Shown here piece by piece: positions 34,468-42,680 of a DNA stretch of 64,000 nt. The position numbers and the translations under genes were made by a program. This DNA is from Zoogloea sp. (GTDB taxonomy: Bacteria > Pseudomonadota > Gammaproteobacteria > Burkholderiales > Rhodocyclaceae): NCBI GenBank assembly GCA_016720685.1, contig JADKKC010000014.1, positions 37,870 to 101,869 on the forward strand. The letters are read 5' to 3'. The notes under the pieces were generated by a model, which saw only the letters and a program-made list of their open reading frames with translations, did no database searches and was not told the origin of the DNA. Positions within the stretch are counted from its first letter, which is position 1; each line of letters opens with the position of its first letter.

Positions 34468-36120
34468 ATGCGATGGCCCTGGGGTGCTCCGTGGATCGAA
34501 CATTTCGCCTACGACCCCAACGGAAACCTCATCGCCACCGGCAACGCGCACGTGGAGGTCACGCGGGAGTTCGACGCGGAGGGGCTGCTGCTGAAGGAAA
34601 TCCAGCAGCATGCCAGCGGCGACTGCTTCATCATCGAAAGCGCCTACGACGCCGCGGGCAACCGCGTGCTACGCAAGTCAAACAAGGGCAACCAGATCCG
34701 GTACGCCTTCGACCTTCTCGATGAGCCTGCCGAAATTCGCATCAACGATGCGGCGCCAATCACCATCCGTCGGGATGCGCTCGGTCAGATCACCGAGGAA
34801 GAACTCGCCCCCGGGCTCAAGCGCTCCTACCGCTACAACGCAGACGGGCTGATGACCGAGCAGGCGCTGCGCAAGGATGCAACCGAACTCTTTCGCACCG
34901 CCTACCGCTACGATCCAGCCGGCAACCTGACCGAGCGACATGACAGCGAATTCGGCACCGATGTTTATCTTTACGACCCGATGGGCCGCATCCTGGCGCA
35001 CACCGATCCGCGGGGGGCGATCCATCGCTTCCTCAACGATCCGGCAGGCGACCGGTTGCTTACCCGGATCGCCGAAAGCGACGGCTGGAAACGGGAAGGG
35101 GAATATCAAGGCACCCGCTACCGCTTCAATCGGGCCGGCAATCTGGTGCGGAAGGACGACGCCGGAAAGCGCCTCGATCTCGCCTGGGATGCCAGCCAGC
35201 GCCTGATTGCGAGCCATCGGACGGACGCGGGAGGCCGACGCGTCACGACAACCTACGCCTACGATCCGCTCGGACGCCGGCTGTTCAAGGAGACGGACGG
35301 GCGGCGTACATGGTTTGGCTGGGATGGGTCTAGCCTTGTCATGGATGCCGATATATTTAAAATGCGCGAATTCATCTATTCGCCTGATAGTTTTATTCCT
35401 TTGGTAGCTACAACATATGAGGGTGGCCAATATTTTTACCTGAATAGCTCTAATGGGCGTCCTTCAAGACTTTTGAACTCAAAAGGGGAAAGTCTGTGGA
35501 GTGAGGACCAGGAGATACCAAATCATGTGGCGCAGGTAGGGATAGAGGGCGAAGCCCAGATAAATCCTATTCGATTTCAAGGGCAGTACGAAGATCTTGA
35601 GACTGGGTTTTTCTATAATAACAGTAGGTATTTTGATCCATTTTCAAGTTCGTACATTTCTCAAGATCAGATCGGGTTGGTGGGAGGGCTGAATTTATAT
35701 GAGTTGGGATTCAATACCAATGCATGGATTGACCCTCTTGGGTTTGCCGCTTTAAACGATTCAGGCTACTCTGTTTATGCCCTTTATCACAAGGGTGGTC
35801 AGAATCCATATTATATAGGCATTACTAGGCAAAATGTCGATGCGAGAATTTCTCAGCATGGAAAGATAGTCGGAAATCATACTTCGGCTAGATTTAATCC
35901 TAGGTCAGACACCTATAGGATATATAGAACTAATTTGCTTCACAAAGAGGCTCGAGGTTGGGAGCAGTACTATATTGAGACGAAAAATACTCGCGCAAAA
36001 TTTCCTGGGAATGTTCAAAGCTCATTCAAGAAGTCTAGGTCGGATTACAGGGGAAAAGTTTTTAAACGCGAGTACAATAGAATAAAGAAAATGATGAAGG
36101 GTTTGAGAGGATGTAAGTAA
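34468..36120 (+). pseudogene. rhs: Rhs protein 2, core truncated by ISAs1, with intact GIY-YIG-like toxin tip
   Basis: A 550-codon open frame beginning at ATG 34468, 8 bases after the ISAs1 stop. Homology to Rhs 1 begins at about 34489 (APWIEHFAYDPNGN, compare APWIETFDYDPNGN at 30030). About half of the core and any PAAR domain are missing. The core end SSSYISQDQIGLVGGLNLYE and WIDPLGFAAL is followed by a tip (residues about 433-550) with YSVYALYHKGGQNPYYIGIT and a later R and H (ARISQHGK), as in GIY-YIG nucleases. From 35330 on the DNA is markedly AT-rich, so this end was acquired separately. Confidence 0.8.
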
Positions 36121-36121
36121 A

Positions 36122-36592
36122 ATGAAGAAGCTGAAAGTGTTGGCCGGTGATCTTGTTAGAATTCCTATAGACGAAAATGGTAACTTTGTAGTTTGTAGGG
36201 TTATTTCAGAAGAAAATGTCAATGCGCATCTTGTAGAGGTCTTCAGTAATGTTTTTTCATCGCAGATAAAAGATGTAAATAATTTGGAATTGGGTGATCG
36301 TTTGTTTCGCCCTGTTTTTTTAAAATTTATGTTTTTCGATAATCAAAAGTGGGTATTGCTGAAACATGACCCCGATTATTGCCGGACGGAATCTGACTAC
36401 GAAAATATAAAAATAGCTTTTGACGGAGCCGCGCCCTATGAGCTGTGGCAAGGGGGTAAGTTGTATCCGAGCTCTCTAGATGCGCTTGTAGGACTGGAAC
36501 CCTCGATCGTTTGGTTTCCGCCAAAAATTGTTGATCGGATTGTTGCTCATTTGGCGGGGAAGTATGGCCCAAGTGATGTTTTTCCAGTTTGA
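36122..36592 (+). CDS. Immunity protein candidate for the GIY-YIG tip
   Basis: A 156-residue AT-rich gene starting 1 base after the Rhs 2 stop. The sequence KVLAGDLVRIPIDENGNFVV followed by NLELGDRLFRPVFLKF resembles the Imm26 class of small beta-rich immunity proteins. The coupling to the toxin and the matching base composition support a toxin-immunity pair acquired as one unit. Confidence 0.7.
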   Translation: MKKLKVLAGDLVRIPIDENGNFVVCRVISEENVNAHLVEVFSNVFSSQIKDVNNLELGDRLFRPVFLKFMFFDNQKWVLLKHDPDYCRTESDYENIKIAFDGAAPYELWQGGKLYPSSLDALVGLEPSIVWFPPKIVDRIVAHLAGKYGPSDVFPV

Positions 36593-36638
36593 CGGCCATA
36601 TTTGTGTGCTTCAGTTATTTTTCTGAGACGACTCCACC

Positions 36639-38387
36639 ATGCGAATCTCCGTAATCAGCTTCAACGGTGCCCCGCCTTCCCGTGCGGCAAGTTTTGATTT
36701 CGACAGCCGGGGCGGGGCGATCGGGCGGGAGGACGGCAATGAGCTGGTCCTGCCCGATCCCGAGCGGCACATTTCCCGCGTGCAGGCGCGGGTCGAGTTC
36801 GACGGCGGGCAGTTCGTGCTGGTCGACATGGGCGGCAATCCGTCGTCGGTGAACGATCGGCCGGTGGGCAGGGGCAACCGGGTGGTGCTGAACGGTGGCG
36901 ACCGGATCGCCATCGGCGGTTATCTGCTGGAAGTCGAGTTCGCCCACGCGGCGCCGGTGTTTTCGAAGCCCGAGCTGGCGGCGCCGTCGTCCGACCCGCT
37001 GGGCTTGTTTGGCGGTGCGCCGGCTGCCACGCTGGATTTCTCCGATCCTTTCGCGGGTTTGCTGGGCACGCCTGCTGCGCCGGCCGCGGCAAGCCCGGTG
37101 CCGCCGTCGCCGCCGATGTCCGCAAGCGACGATCCGTTTGCGGTGTTCGCGGCTCCGGCGTCGCCTGCCGGCCGCGCCTCGGCGCCCGCGCCCCTGCCAG
37201 ATCCGTTCGCCGTGCCGCCTGCGCGGCCCGCCACGCCGCGGGCCGATCTGCTCGGCCTGGGCGGGGTGCGCAGCGAGCAGTCGGTGGATGCGTTGTTCGG
37301 GCTGGGCGATGCGCCGCGCGATCCGTTTGCCGGCACGCCGCTCGGTGATGCGCCGGTGACGCCTTCCGCTGCGGCGTCCGGGGCGGTCGATCCGCTGGCG
37401 CTGTTTGGCGGCGCGGGCCCGGCGCCGGTTGTCGCCAACCCCCAGCGCGACGACGCGCCGCTGCTCAACCAGGCATTCACGCCGCCGCGGCCGGAGGCTG
37501 CCACGCCGGAAGTAACCCGGGTGATTGCGCCGCCACCCGCCGCGCCGCCTGCGCCGGTGGCGGGCATGGTTTTTTCGTGGGACAACGCACCCGCGGCGCC
37601 GGCAGCGGCTCCGCGCAGCGCGCCCCCGGACGCAGCACCGCCGCCGCGGGTCGAGATCAGCGTCGACCGGGTTGCGCCGGAGCATCCGCCGACCGTCATC
37701 GTGCCGGCGCCCGGGCCCGCGCCGACCCCGCCAGCCGCAAGCGTTGCGCCCGGAGCCGAGCCAGCCGCTGCGGTTCCGGCCACCGGCGATGCGCTGCTCG
37801 ACGCTTTCCTGCGCGGCCTCGGCGTGTCGGTTCATCTTCCGGCCGGGCTCACGCCGAAGCTGATGGAGCAGATCGGCTTGGTGCTGCGCGAGTCGACCCA
37901 GGGCACGCTCGATCTCCTCACCGCTCGCGCGCTGACCAAGCGCGAGGTGCGCGCCGAGGTGACGATGATCGTCAGCAAGGGCAACAACCCGCTCAAGTTC
38001 TCGCCCGACGTGGGCTTTGCGCTGTCGCAGCTGCTCACGCCCCAGGGGCGCGGCTTCATGCCGCCCGACGAGGCGATGCGCGACGCCTACGACGACTTGC
38101 GGGCGCACCAGTTCGGCTTCATGGCCGGGATGCGGGCGGCGCTGGCCGGTGTGCTCAAGCGCTTCGAGCCGGGCGCCCTCGAAGAGCGCGTGGCGTCCCG
38201 CGGCGTGCTCGACAACATTCTGCCCGGCAGCCGCAAGGCGCGGCTGTGGGATCTGTTCGAGCAGATGTACGGCGAGATCTCGCGGGAGGCGGAGGACGAT
38301 TTCCACGCCCTCTTCGGCCGCGAATTCCTGCGCGCCTACGAAGAACAGGTGGAGCGGCTTCAAGCGGAGCGCGAGCCGGGCCGATAG
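36639..38387 (+). CDS. tagH: TagH, T6SS-associated FHA-domain protein
   Basis: A 582-residue protein. The N-terminal forkhead-associated domain (residues about 25-95) has GREDGNELVLPDPERHISR and DMGGNPSSVNDRPV, the phosphothreonine-binding loops. A 280-residue proline/alanine-rich linker follows. The C-terminal TagH/ImpI domain (from about 385) contains FLRGLGVSVHLPAGLTPKLM, GNNPLKFSPDVGFALSQLL and RKARLWDLFEQMYGEISREA. It is normally phosphorylated by the PpkA kinase and controls T6SS assembly. It is fully open, unlike the membrane-complex genes. Confidence 0.9.
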   Translation: MRISVISFNGAPPSRAASFDFDSRGGAIGREDGNELVLPDPERHISRVQARVEFDGGQFVLVDMGGNPSSVNDRPVGRGNRVVLNGGDRIAIGGYLLEVEFAHAAPVFSKPELAAPSSDPLGLFGGAPAATLDFSDPFAGLLGTPAAPAAASPVPPSPPMSASDDPFAVFAAPASPAGRASAPAPLPDPFAVPPARPATPRADLLGLGGVRSEQSVDALFGLGDAPRDPFAGTPLGDAPVTPSAAASGAVDPLALFGGAGPAPVVANPQRDDAPLLNQAFTPPRPEAATPEVTRVIAPPPAAPPAPVAGMVFSWDNAPAAPAAAPRSAPPDAAPPPRVEISVDRVAPEHPPTVIVPAPGPAPTPPAASVAPGAEPAAAVPATGDALLDAFLRGLGVSVHLPAGLTPKLMEQIGLVLRESTQGTLDLLTARALTKREVRAEVTMIVSKGNNPLKFSPDVGFALSQLLTPQGRGFMPPDEAMRDAYDDLRAHQFGFMAGMRAALAGVLKRFEPGALEERVASRGVLDNILPGSRKARLWDLFEQMYGEISREAEDDFHALFGREFLRAYEEQVERLQAEREPGR

Positions 38388-38425
38388 GCCATTGATGCAG
38401 TCCGAACAAGCAGCGCGAGGTTCTC

Positions 38426-39232
38426 ATGCTGGAGATGCAGACGTGTTTCCTGTCCGAGGTGGGCGGCCGCGGCCGCAACGAGGACGCCTGCGGTTACTGG
38501 ACTTCGGAGGCCGGCTGCTGTTGGGTGGTGTCCGACGGCGCGGGGGGGCACGGCAGCGGTGACGTGGCCTCACGGCTGGTGGTCAGTAGCATGTTGCGTA
38601 GCTTCGTGGCCCATCCGCAGGTCGGCCCAGACACCGCCTCAACGCTGCTGCAGCAGGCTAACGACGCGGTGGTGGAAGAAAAAACCACCGGCAGCACCGC
38701 CGACGACATGCACGCCACCGCGGTGCTGCTGCTGATCGACCCCCGCGACCGCGTGGCGGTGTGGGGCCATGTGGGCGATACCCGCATCTACCTTTTCCGA
38801 CGCGGCCGGGTGGCCTACCAGACGCGCGACCACAGCCTCGTCCAGAACATGATCGACGCTGGCTACGGCAGCGTCGACATGATCCGCACCCATCCCCAGC
38901 GCAGCCTGCTCACGTCGGCGATCGGCTCGGCGGAGTCCATCGCGCTGTCGGTGTCGGCCGAGCCGCTGTCGCTGCATCCGGGCGACGTATTTCTGATGTG
39001 CACCGACGGCTGGTGGGAGTACGTCGAGGAAGCCGACATGGAGCGCCTGCTCAACGCGTCGCCCACGCCTCAGGCCTGGCTCGAGAGCATGGGCGAGCTG
39101 ATCCGCAGCCGGGCGCCGGAGTCCAACGACAACTACACTGCGGTCTGTGTCAGCATGATTGATGAGCCGGATGCTGATGAAACTACCGTGATCATCTCAT
39201 CCAAGCCCCGTGACGATTCCGGGCCGCACTGA
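38426..39232 (+). CDS. PP2C-type serine/threonine phosphatase (PppA/Stp-like)
   Basis: A 268-residue protein phosphatase. Metal-binding motifs are RNED at residues 17-20, SDGAGGHGSGDVAS (D37 and following), WGHVGDTRIYLFR, and FLMCTDGWWEYV, with the last aspartate in ESNDNYTAVCV. It opposes the PpkA-type kinase in the T6SS threonine-phosphorylation pathway. All catalytic aspartates are present. It lies 38 bases after tagH. Confidence 0.9.
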   Translation: MLEMQTCFLSEVGGRGRNEDACGYWTSEAGCCWVVSDGAGGHGSGDVASRLVVSSMLRSFVAHPQVGPDTASTLLQQANDAVVEEKTTGSTADDMHATAVLLLIDPRDRVAVWGHVGDTRIYLFRRGRVAYQTRDHSLVQNMIDAGYGSVDMIRTHPQRSLLTSAIGSAESIALSVSAEPLSLHPGDVFLMCTDGWWEYVEEADMERLLNASPTPQAWLESMGELIRSRAPESNDNYTAVCVSMIDEPDADETTVIISSKPRDDSGPH

Positions 39233-39247
39233 AGGAAAGGTTGCACC

Positions 39248-39910
39248 ATGAAAGAGCGAGTGATGTTCCGTCTACCGGTCTGCGTGGTGGCGGTAAGCGT
39301 GGCGCTTGGCGGCTGCGCCAACGTGGATCAGAAAACCCAGAGCGCCGGGGTCGGCGCTGCGGTGGGGTGCGCGGCGGGCGCGGTGCTGGCCACGCTCACC
39401 AAGAACGACGCCAAGACCGCCTGCCTGGCCGGCGCGGTGGTGGGCGGCCTGATCGGCTACCAGCGGGCACGCAGCTCTGAGATTGACGATGCCAAGGCTG
39501 CCGCCGACGAGGTGGTGAAGGTGAGCGGTGCCAAGGCAGCGCCGGTTCAGACCGACACGGTGAAGGTGACCGACAAGGAGACCGGCAAGACCGAGACGGT
39601 GCGTGCGTTCAAGTCGGTGTCGGTGGATATTCCGCTGAGCCAGCTCGACACCGCGGACGGCAAGGAGGCGATGCGCAAGCTCAACGACTACGCCCGCAAG
39701 GTGGCCCGCGAGCGCGGCGAGGCGGTGCAGATGACCATCGCCACGGCGCCGGGTAAGGGTGCCAAGGCTGCTCCGGTCGGCAACATGCAGGCGAGCGAGA
39801 AGGTGGGCGACGGGGTGGTGAATCGTCACATCGTCACCGACAGCCGGATTCCCGCTAACGTGCAGCGGGTCAGCATCGAAGCGAGCAACCCGACGCGGGT
39901 CTCGGTCTGA
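39248..39910 (+). CDS. Lipoprotein with glycine-zipper-like segment
   Basis: A 220-residue lipoprotein with a type II signal ending in L-G-G-C (C23). Residues 33-70 are a hydrophobic glycine/alanine-rich zipper (GVGAAVGCAAGAVLATL, GAVVGGLIGYQRA). The C-terminal half (about 95-220) is soluble and contains FKSVSVDIPLSQLDTADGKE and a possible OmpA-like or BON-like fold I cannot confirm. It starts 15 bases after the phosphatase gene. The T6SS context suggests an accessory envelope part such as TagQ or TslA, but this is only a possibility. Confidence 0.7.
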   Translation: MKERVMFRLPVCVVAVSVALGGCANVDQKTQSAGVGAAVGCAAGAVLATLTKNDAKTACLAGAVVGGLIGYQRARSSEIDDAKAAADEVVKVSGAKAAPVQTDTVKVTDKETGKTETVRAFKSVSVDIPLSQLDTADGKEAMRKLNDYARKVARERGEAVQMTIATAPGKGAKAAPVGNMQASEKVGDGVVNRHIVTDSRIPANVQRVSIEASNPTRVSV

Positions 39911-39965
39911 TCCGGCATTGAATTGCGTTCTGCCGACGGCGGCATGGCCGCATGTCGGCAGAGTC

Positions 39966-41966
39966 TCATTTTTCGTCGAGTAGCTTATCGAGGGACTTGT
40001 TCAAGTCCTTCACGTAATGTTTTTCGGCCTGCTCGTTGCTGGCTGTGCCCTTGGCGGCGGGCTTGTCCCGCGGGGCTGGCGCAGGAGCCGGCACCTTGAC
40101 GATTTCCTTGTTCTTCCGCTCCGTCGCTAGTACTTCCTCGACCGAAAGGCGCTGCGCTGCGAAGGCGGGGGAGCAGGGCCGACCATCGGCGCAGCGCGCC
40201 TCGCCGCCCAGTCCCAGCGGTCCCTTGTCGGCGTCGGTGAGCGCCGCTTCGACGATCTTCTGCGGGGCCCCGTTGCTGGCGGGGTCGAAGCGTAGCGCCG
40301 AGAAGTCTCGCGGCGAATCCGCGACGATGGTGATCACCTCCCAGTCGCCCTTCGGCTGGTCGGCCTCGTAAGCCCAGTCGGGGCGGGGGAAGACCAGCGG
40401 TTTGCCGGCGGCGATACGGTTGCTGCGGTCGAGTTCGTTGGGGAAGATCTGGCTGAGCTGCGAGGTCGCCTTGTCCCACAGCAGCACGTAGAGCAGACCG
40501 CTGCGCTCGCTGTGGAGCACGAAGCTGAGCGCCTCCTTGCCGATAGCAAGCGGCGAGCGGACCTTGTCGATCTTCAGCCCGAAGCGAGTGTCGGAGGCTG
40601 CCACGGTGGCGGCGAAGGCTTCTTCGAGCGTCACCTGCCGGGAGACCGGTGCGACTGGCTGCGGTGTGACGGGCGCTAGGCTGGGTACCACCGCCGGTGG
40701 TGCCGACACGGTGGCTGCGGCCGGTGCCGCGGCGGGTTGCTCTGGCGGCGGCGGGGCTTTGCGGGCAAACATGAAAGCCCCGAGGGCGAGCACGCCTGCA
40801 ATTGTCGCTCCAGCCACGTAAGCAGTGGCACCCCGCCTCTTGCGAGTTGCCGGCGTGGGCTCGGTCCTGGGCAGCGTGTCGATCTGCGACACATGAGTGG
40901 TGGAGGCCGGAGTCGATGTCGGCATCAGGGTCTCGAGCGCACCCGGAACCGTGTTTGCGCCCGGCGCGATCTCGCGGCCGGATGCTGGGGACGGGATGCG
41001 AACGTAGTCGGTCATGCCGAGCAGTTCGCGCATTTCGACGATGGACTGGGGACGCTGTTCGCCCTTGACCTGCAGGCAATGGTCGATGCCGGTGAGGAAC
41101 TGTTCGGAATAGCGGCCGGCGGCGAGGGTGGCGAGGGGCTCGTAGCCGTCCTGCAGCATGCGCCCGACGGCCGGTGGTGGGGTGCGGCCGGTGATAGTGA
41201 AATAGACGACGGCGGCGAGCGCGTAGATGTCGGTCCACGGGCCCTGCTTCACGCCGGGCATTTCGGCGTATTGCTCGATCGGCGCGTAGCCGGGCTTGAG
41301 GATGACAGTGAGTGCCTGGGTCATGTCGCTGATGACCCTGCGTGCGGCGCCGAAATCGAGCAGTACGGGCCGCTCGTCGCGCAGCAGCATGATGTTGTCG
41401 GGCGCCACGTCGCGGTGATAGCAGTTCTCGGCGTGCATCAACTCGAGGGCATCCATCACCGGGCCGAGGATCTTCTGCAGCCAGGCTTCGTTGGGGGGCG
41501 GGCCCTGGCGTTCGCGCAGCACGTCGCGTAGGGTCTTGCCCGCGTAGTACGGCATCGCCATGTAAGCGGTGCCGTTGGCTTCCCAGAAACGATAGACCTT
41601 AAGCAGCGCGGGGTGGTCGAACTGGGCGAGCAAGCGGGCTTCATTGACGAAGCTGCGCCGGCCGATCTCGAAGGTGTCGGCATGGCGTTCGGAGCGGACG
41701 ATCACCGACGCATCTTCGCCGCGCATGGCGAGAGACGAAGGCATGTATTCCTTGATCGCCACCCGGCGTTGCAGCGAGTGGTCGTCGGCGAGGTAAACGA
41801 TGCCGAAGCCGCCTTCGCCCACGAGCCCGACGATCTCGAACTCGGAGAGGTGCGTACCTATCGGCAGGGCGTTGGCAGAGCCGCCCCGGGCCGGGCGCGG
41901 CGGCGCGGCGGGCGCAGCGGCGGCGCCCCCCAGCACAATCGTCTTGTCGTCGTCAGGATTGGACAC
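39966..41966 (-). CDS. PpkA-like serine/threonine kinase with C-terminal DUF4384-type domain
   Basis: A 666-residue inner-membrane Hanks-type kinase of T6SS control. The kinase domain (about residues 40-310) shows the glycine loop GEGGFGIV at 50-57, K72, HRDVAPDN with D186 and N191, and DFG at 204-206. A transmembrane segment lies near residues 380-400 (VAGATIAGVLALGAFMFA). A periplasmic domain of DUF4384 type follows (LLYVLLWDKATSQLSQIFPN, IAAGKPLVFPRPDWAYEA). It likely phosphorylates TagH. The start is at 41966, 28 bases downstream of tagF. Confidence 0.88.
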   Translation of the reverse strand: MSNPDDDKTIVLGGAAAAPAAPPRPARGGSANALPIGTHLSEFEIVGLVGEGGFGIVYLADDHSLQRRVAIKEYMPSSLAMRGEDASVIVRSERHADTFEIGRRSFVNEARLLAQFDHPALLKVYRFWEANGTAYMAMPYYAGKTLRDVLRERQGPPPNEAWLQKILGPVMDALELMHAENCYHRDVAPDNIMLLRDERPVLLDFGAARRVISDMTQALTVILKPGYAPIEQYAEMPGVKQGPWTDIYALAAVVYFTITGRTPPPAVGRMLQDGYEPLATLAAGRYSEQFLTGIDHCLQVKGEQRPQSIVEMRELLGMTDYVRIPSPASGREIAPGANTVPGALETLMPTSTPASTTHVSQIDTLPRTEPTPATRKRRGATAYVAGATIAGVLALGAFMFARKAPPPPEQPAAAPAAATVSAPPAVVPSLAPVTPQPVAPVSRQVTLEEAFAATVAASDTRFGLKIDKVRSPLAIGKEALSFVLHSERSGLLYVLLWDKATSQLSQIFPNELDRSNRIAAGKPLVFPRPDWAYEADQPKGDWEVITIVADSPRDFSALRFDPASNGAPQKIVEAALTDADKGPLGLGGEARCADGRPCSPAFAAQRLSVEEVLATERKNKEIVKVPAPAPAPRDKPAAKGTASNEQAEKHYVKDLNKSLDKLLDEK

Positions 41967-41994
41967 GGTGGAAACCCTGGATGCGTGGGGCGAA

Positions 41995-42678
41995 TCAGCC
42001 GCCCGGTGAGTAGGCCAGCATCTTCAACAGAAACGCGGCATCGGGCAAGCCTCGGTGCGCGAAGCCACCGCAGCCGCTGTCGTTGTTGTAGCACCACCAG
42101 GTGGAATAGCCGTCGAGGGCGTGCAGCAGGCTGCCGGTGGCCAGCGCGTCAAGGCAGTCGCCGGGCAGGCTGGTGAGGTCAATCAACTCTTCGCGCCGGG
42201 CGAAACGCGCGCCGACCCCTTCGAGGGCGCTGGTGGGCGGATGGCTGGCGGGCGGCGGGCCGAGGCTGGCCAGTGCGCCCTCCAGCTGCTCGATGTCGTG
42301 CTCGAGCTGGAGGGCGAGGCGGGCGGCCTCTTCGAGCTGCTTGAGCCACGCGCCGAGGGCCGGCGCCGAGGCGCCCAAGGCCTGGCCGGCGGGCAGCGGT
42401 GCGGCCAGCGTGAAGGGGAAATAACGTCCGACCCGATCGACCGACGGAGTCCACACGCCGGCCCAGCCGTGGTTGCCGAGCACGCCAGGCATCAGCACGA
42501 AGTGCCAGACGTGGGCGGTGAGGTAGGTGTCGAGCCAGCCATTGCCCAACGCGGCCTGGCTGCCGGCGACGCCGCGCTGCAGCCAGGCATCCCACGGGAC
42601 GACGAAGTCGTGCGGGAGGCGCCGCTGGGCGAAATCGCCGAGCACCGGGAGCTTGCCGTACCAGCCGGCGGCGCTCAT
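41995..42678 (-). CDS. tagF: TagF, T6SS-associated protein (ImpM family)
   Basis: A 227-residue protein of the TagF/ImpM family, a post-translational T6SS regulator. Motifs: WYGKLPVLGDFAQRRLPHDF, VWHFVLMPGVLGNHGWAGVW, TPSVDRVGRYFPFTLAAP. The start ATG 42678 lies 2 bases after the tssM stop. In this lineage tagF sits between tssM and the kinase. The frame is intact. Confidence 0.88.
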   Translation of the reverse strand: MSAAGWYGKLPVLGDFAQRRLPHDFVVPWDAWLQRGVAGSQAALGNGWLDTYLTAHVWHFVLMPGVLGNHGWAGVWTPSVDRVGRYFPFTLAAPLPAGQALGASAPALGAWLKQLEEAARLALQLEHDIEQLEGALASLGPPPASHPPTSALEGVGARFARREELIDLTSLPGDCLDALATGSLLHALDGYSTWWCYNNDSGCGGFAHRGLPDAAFLLKMLAYSPGG

Positions 42679-42680
42679 GG

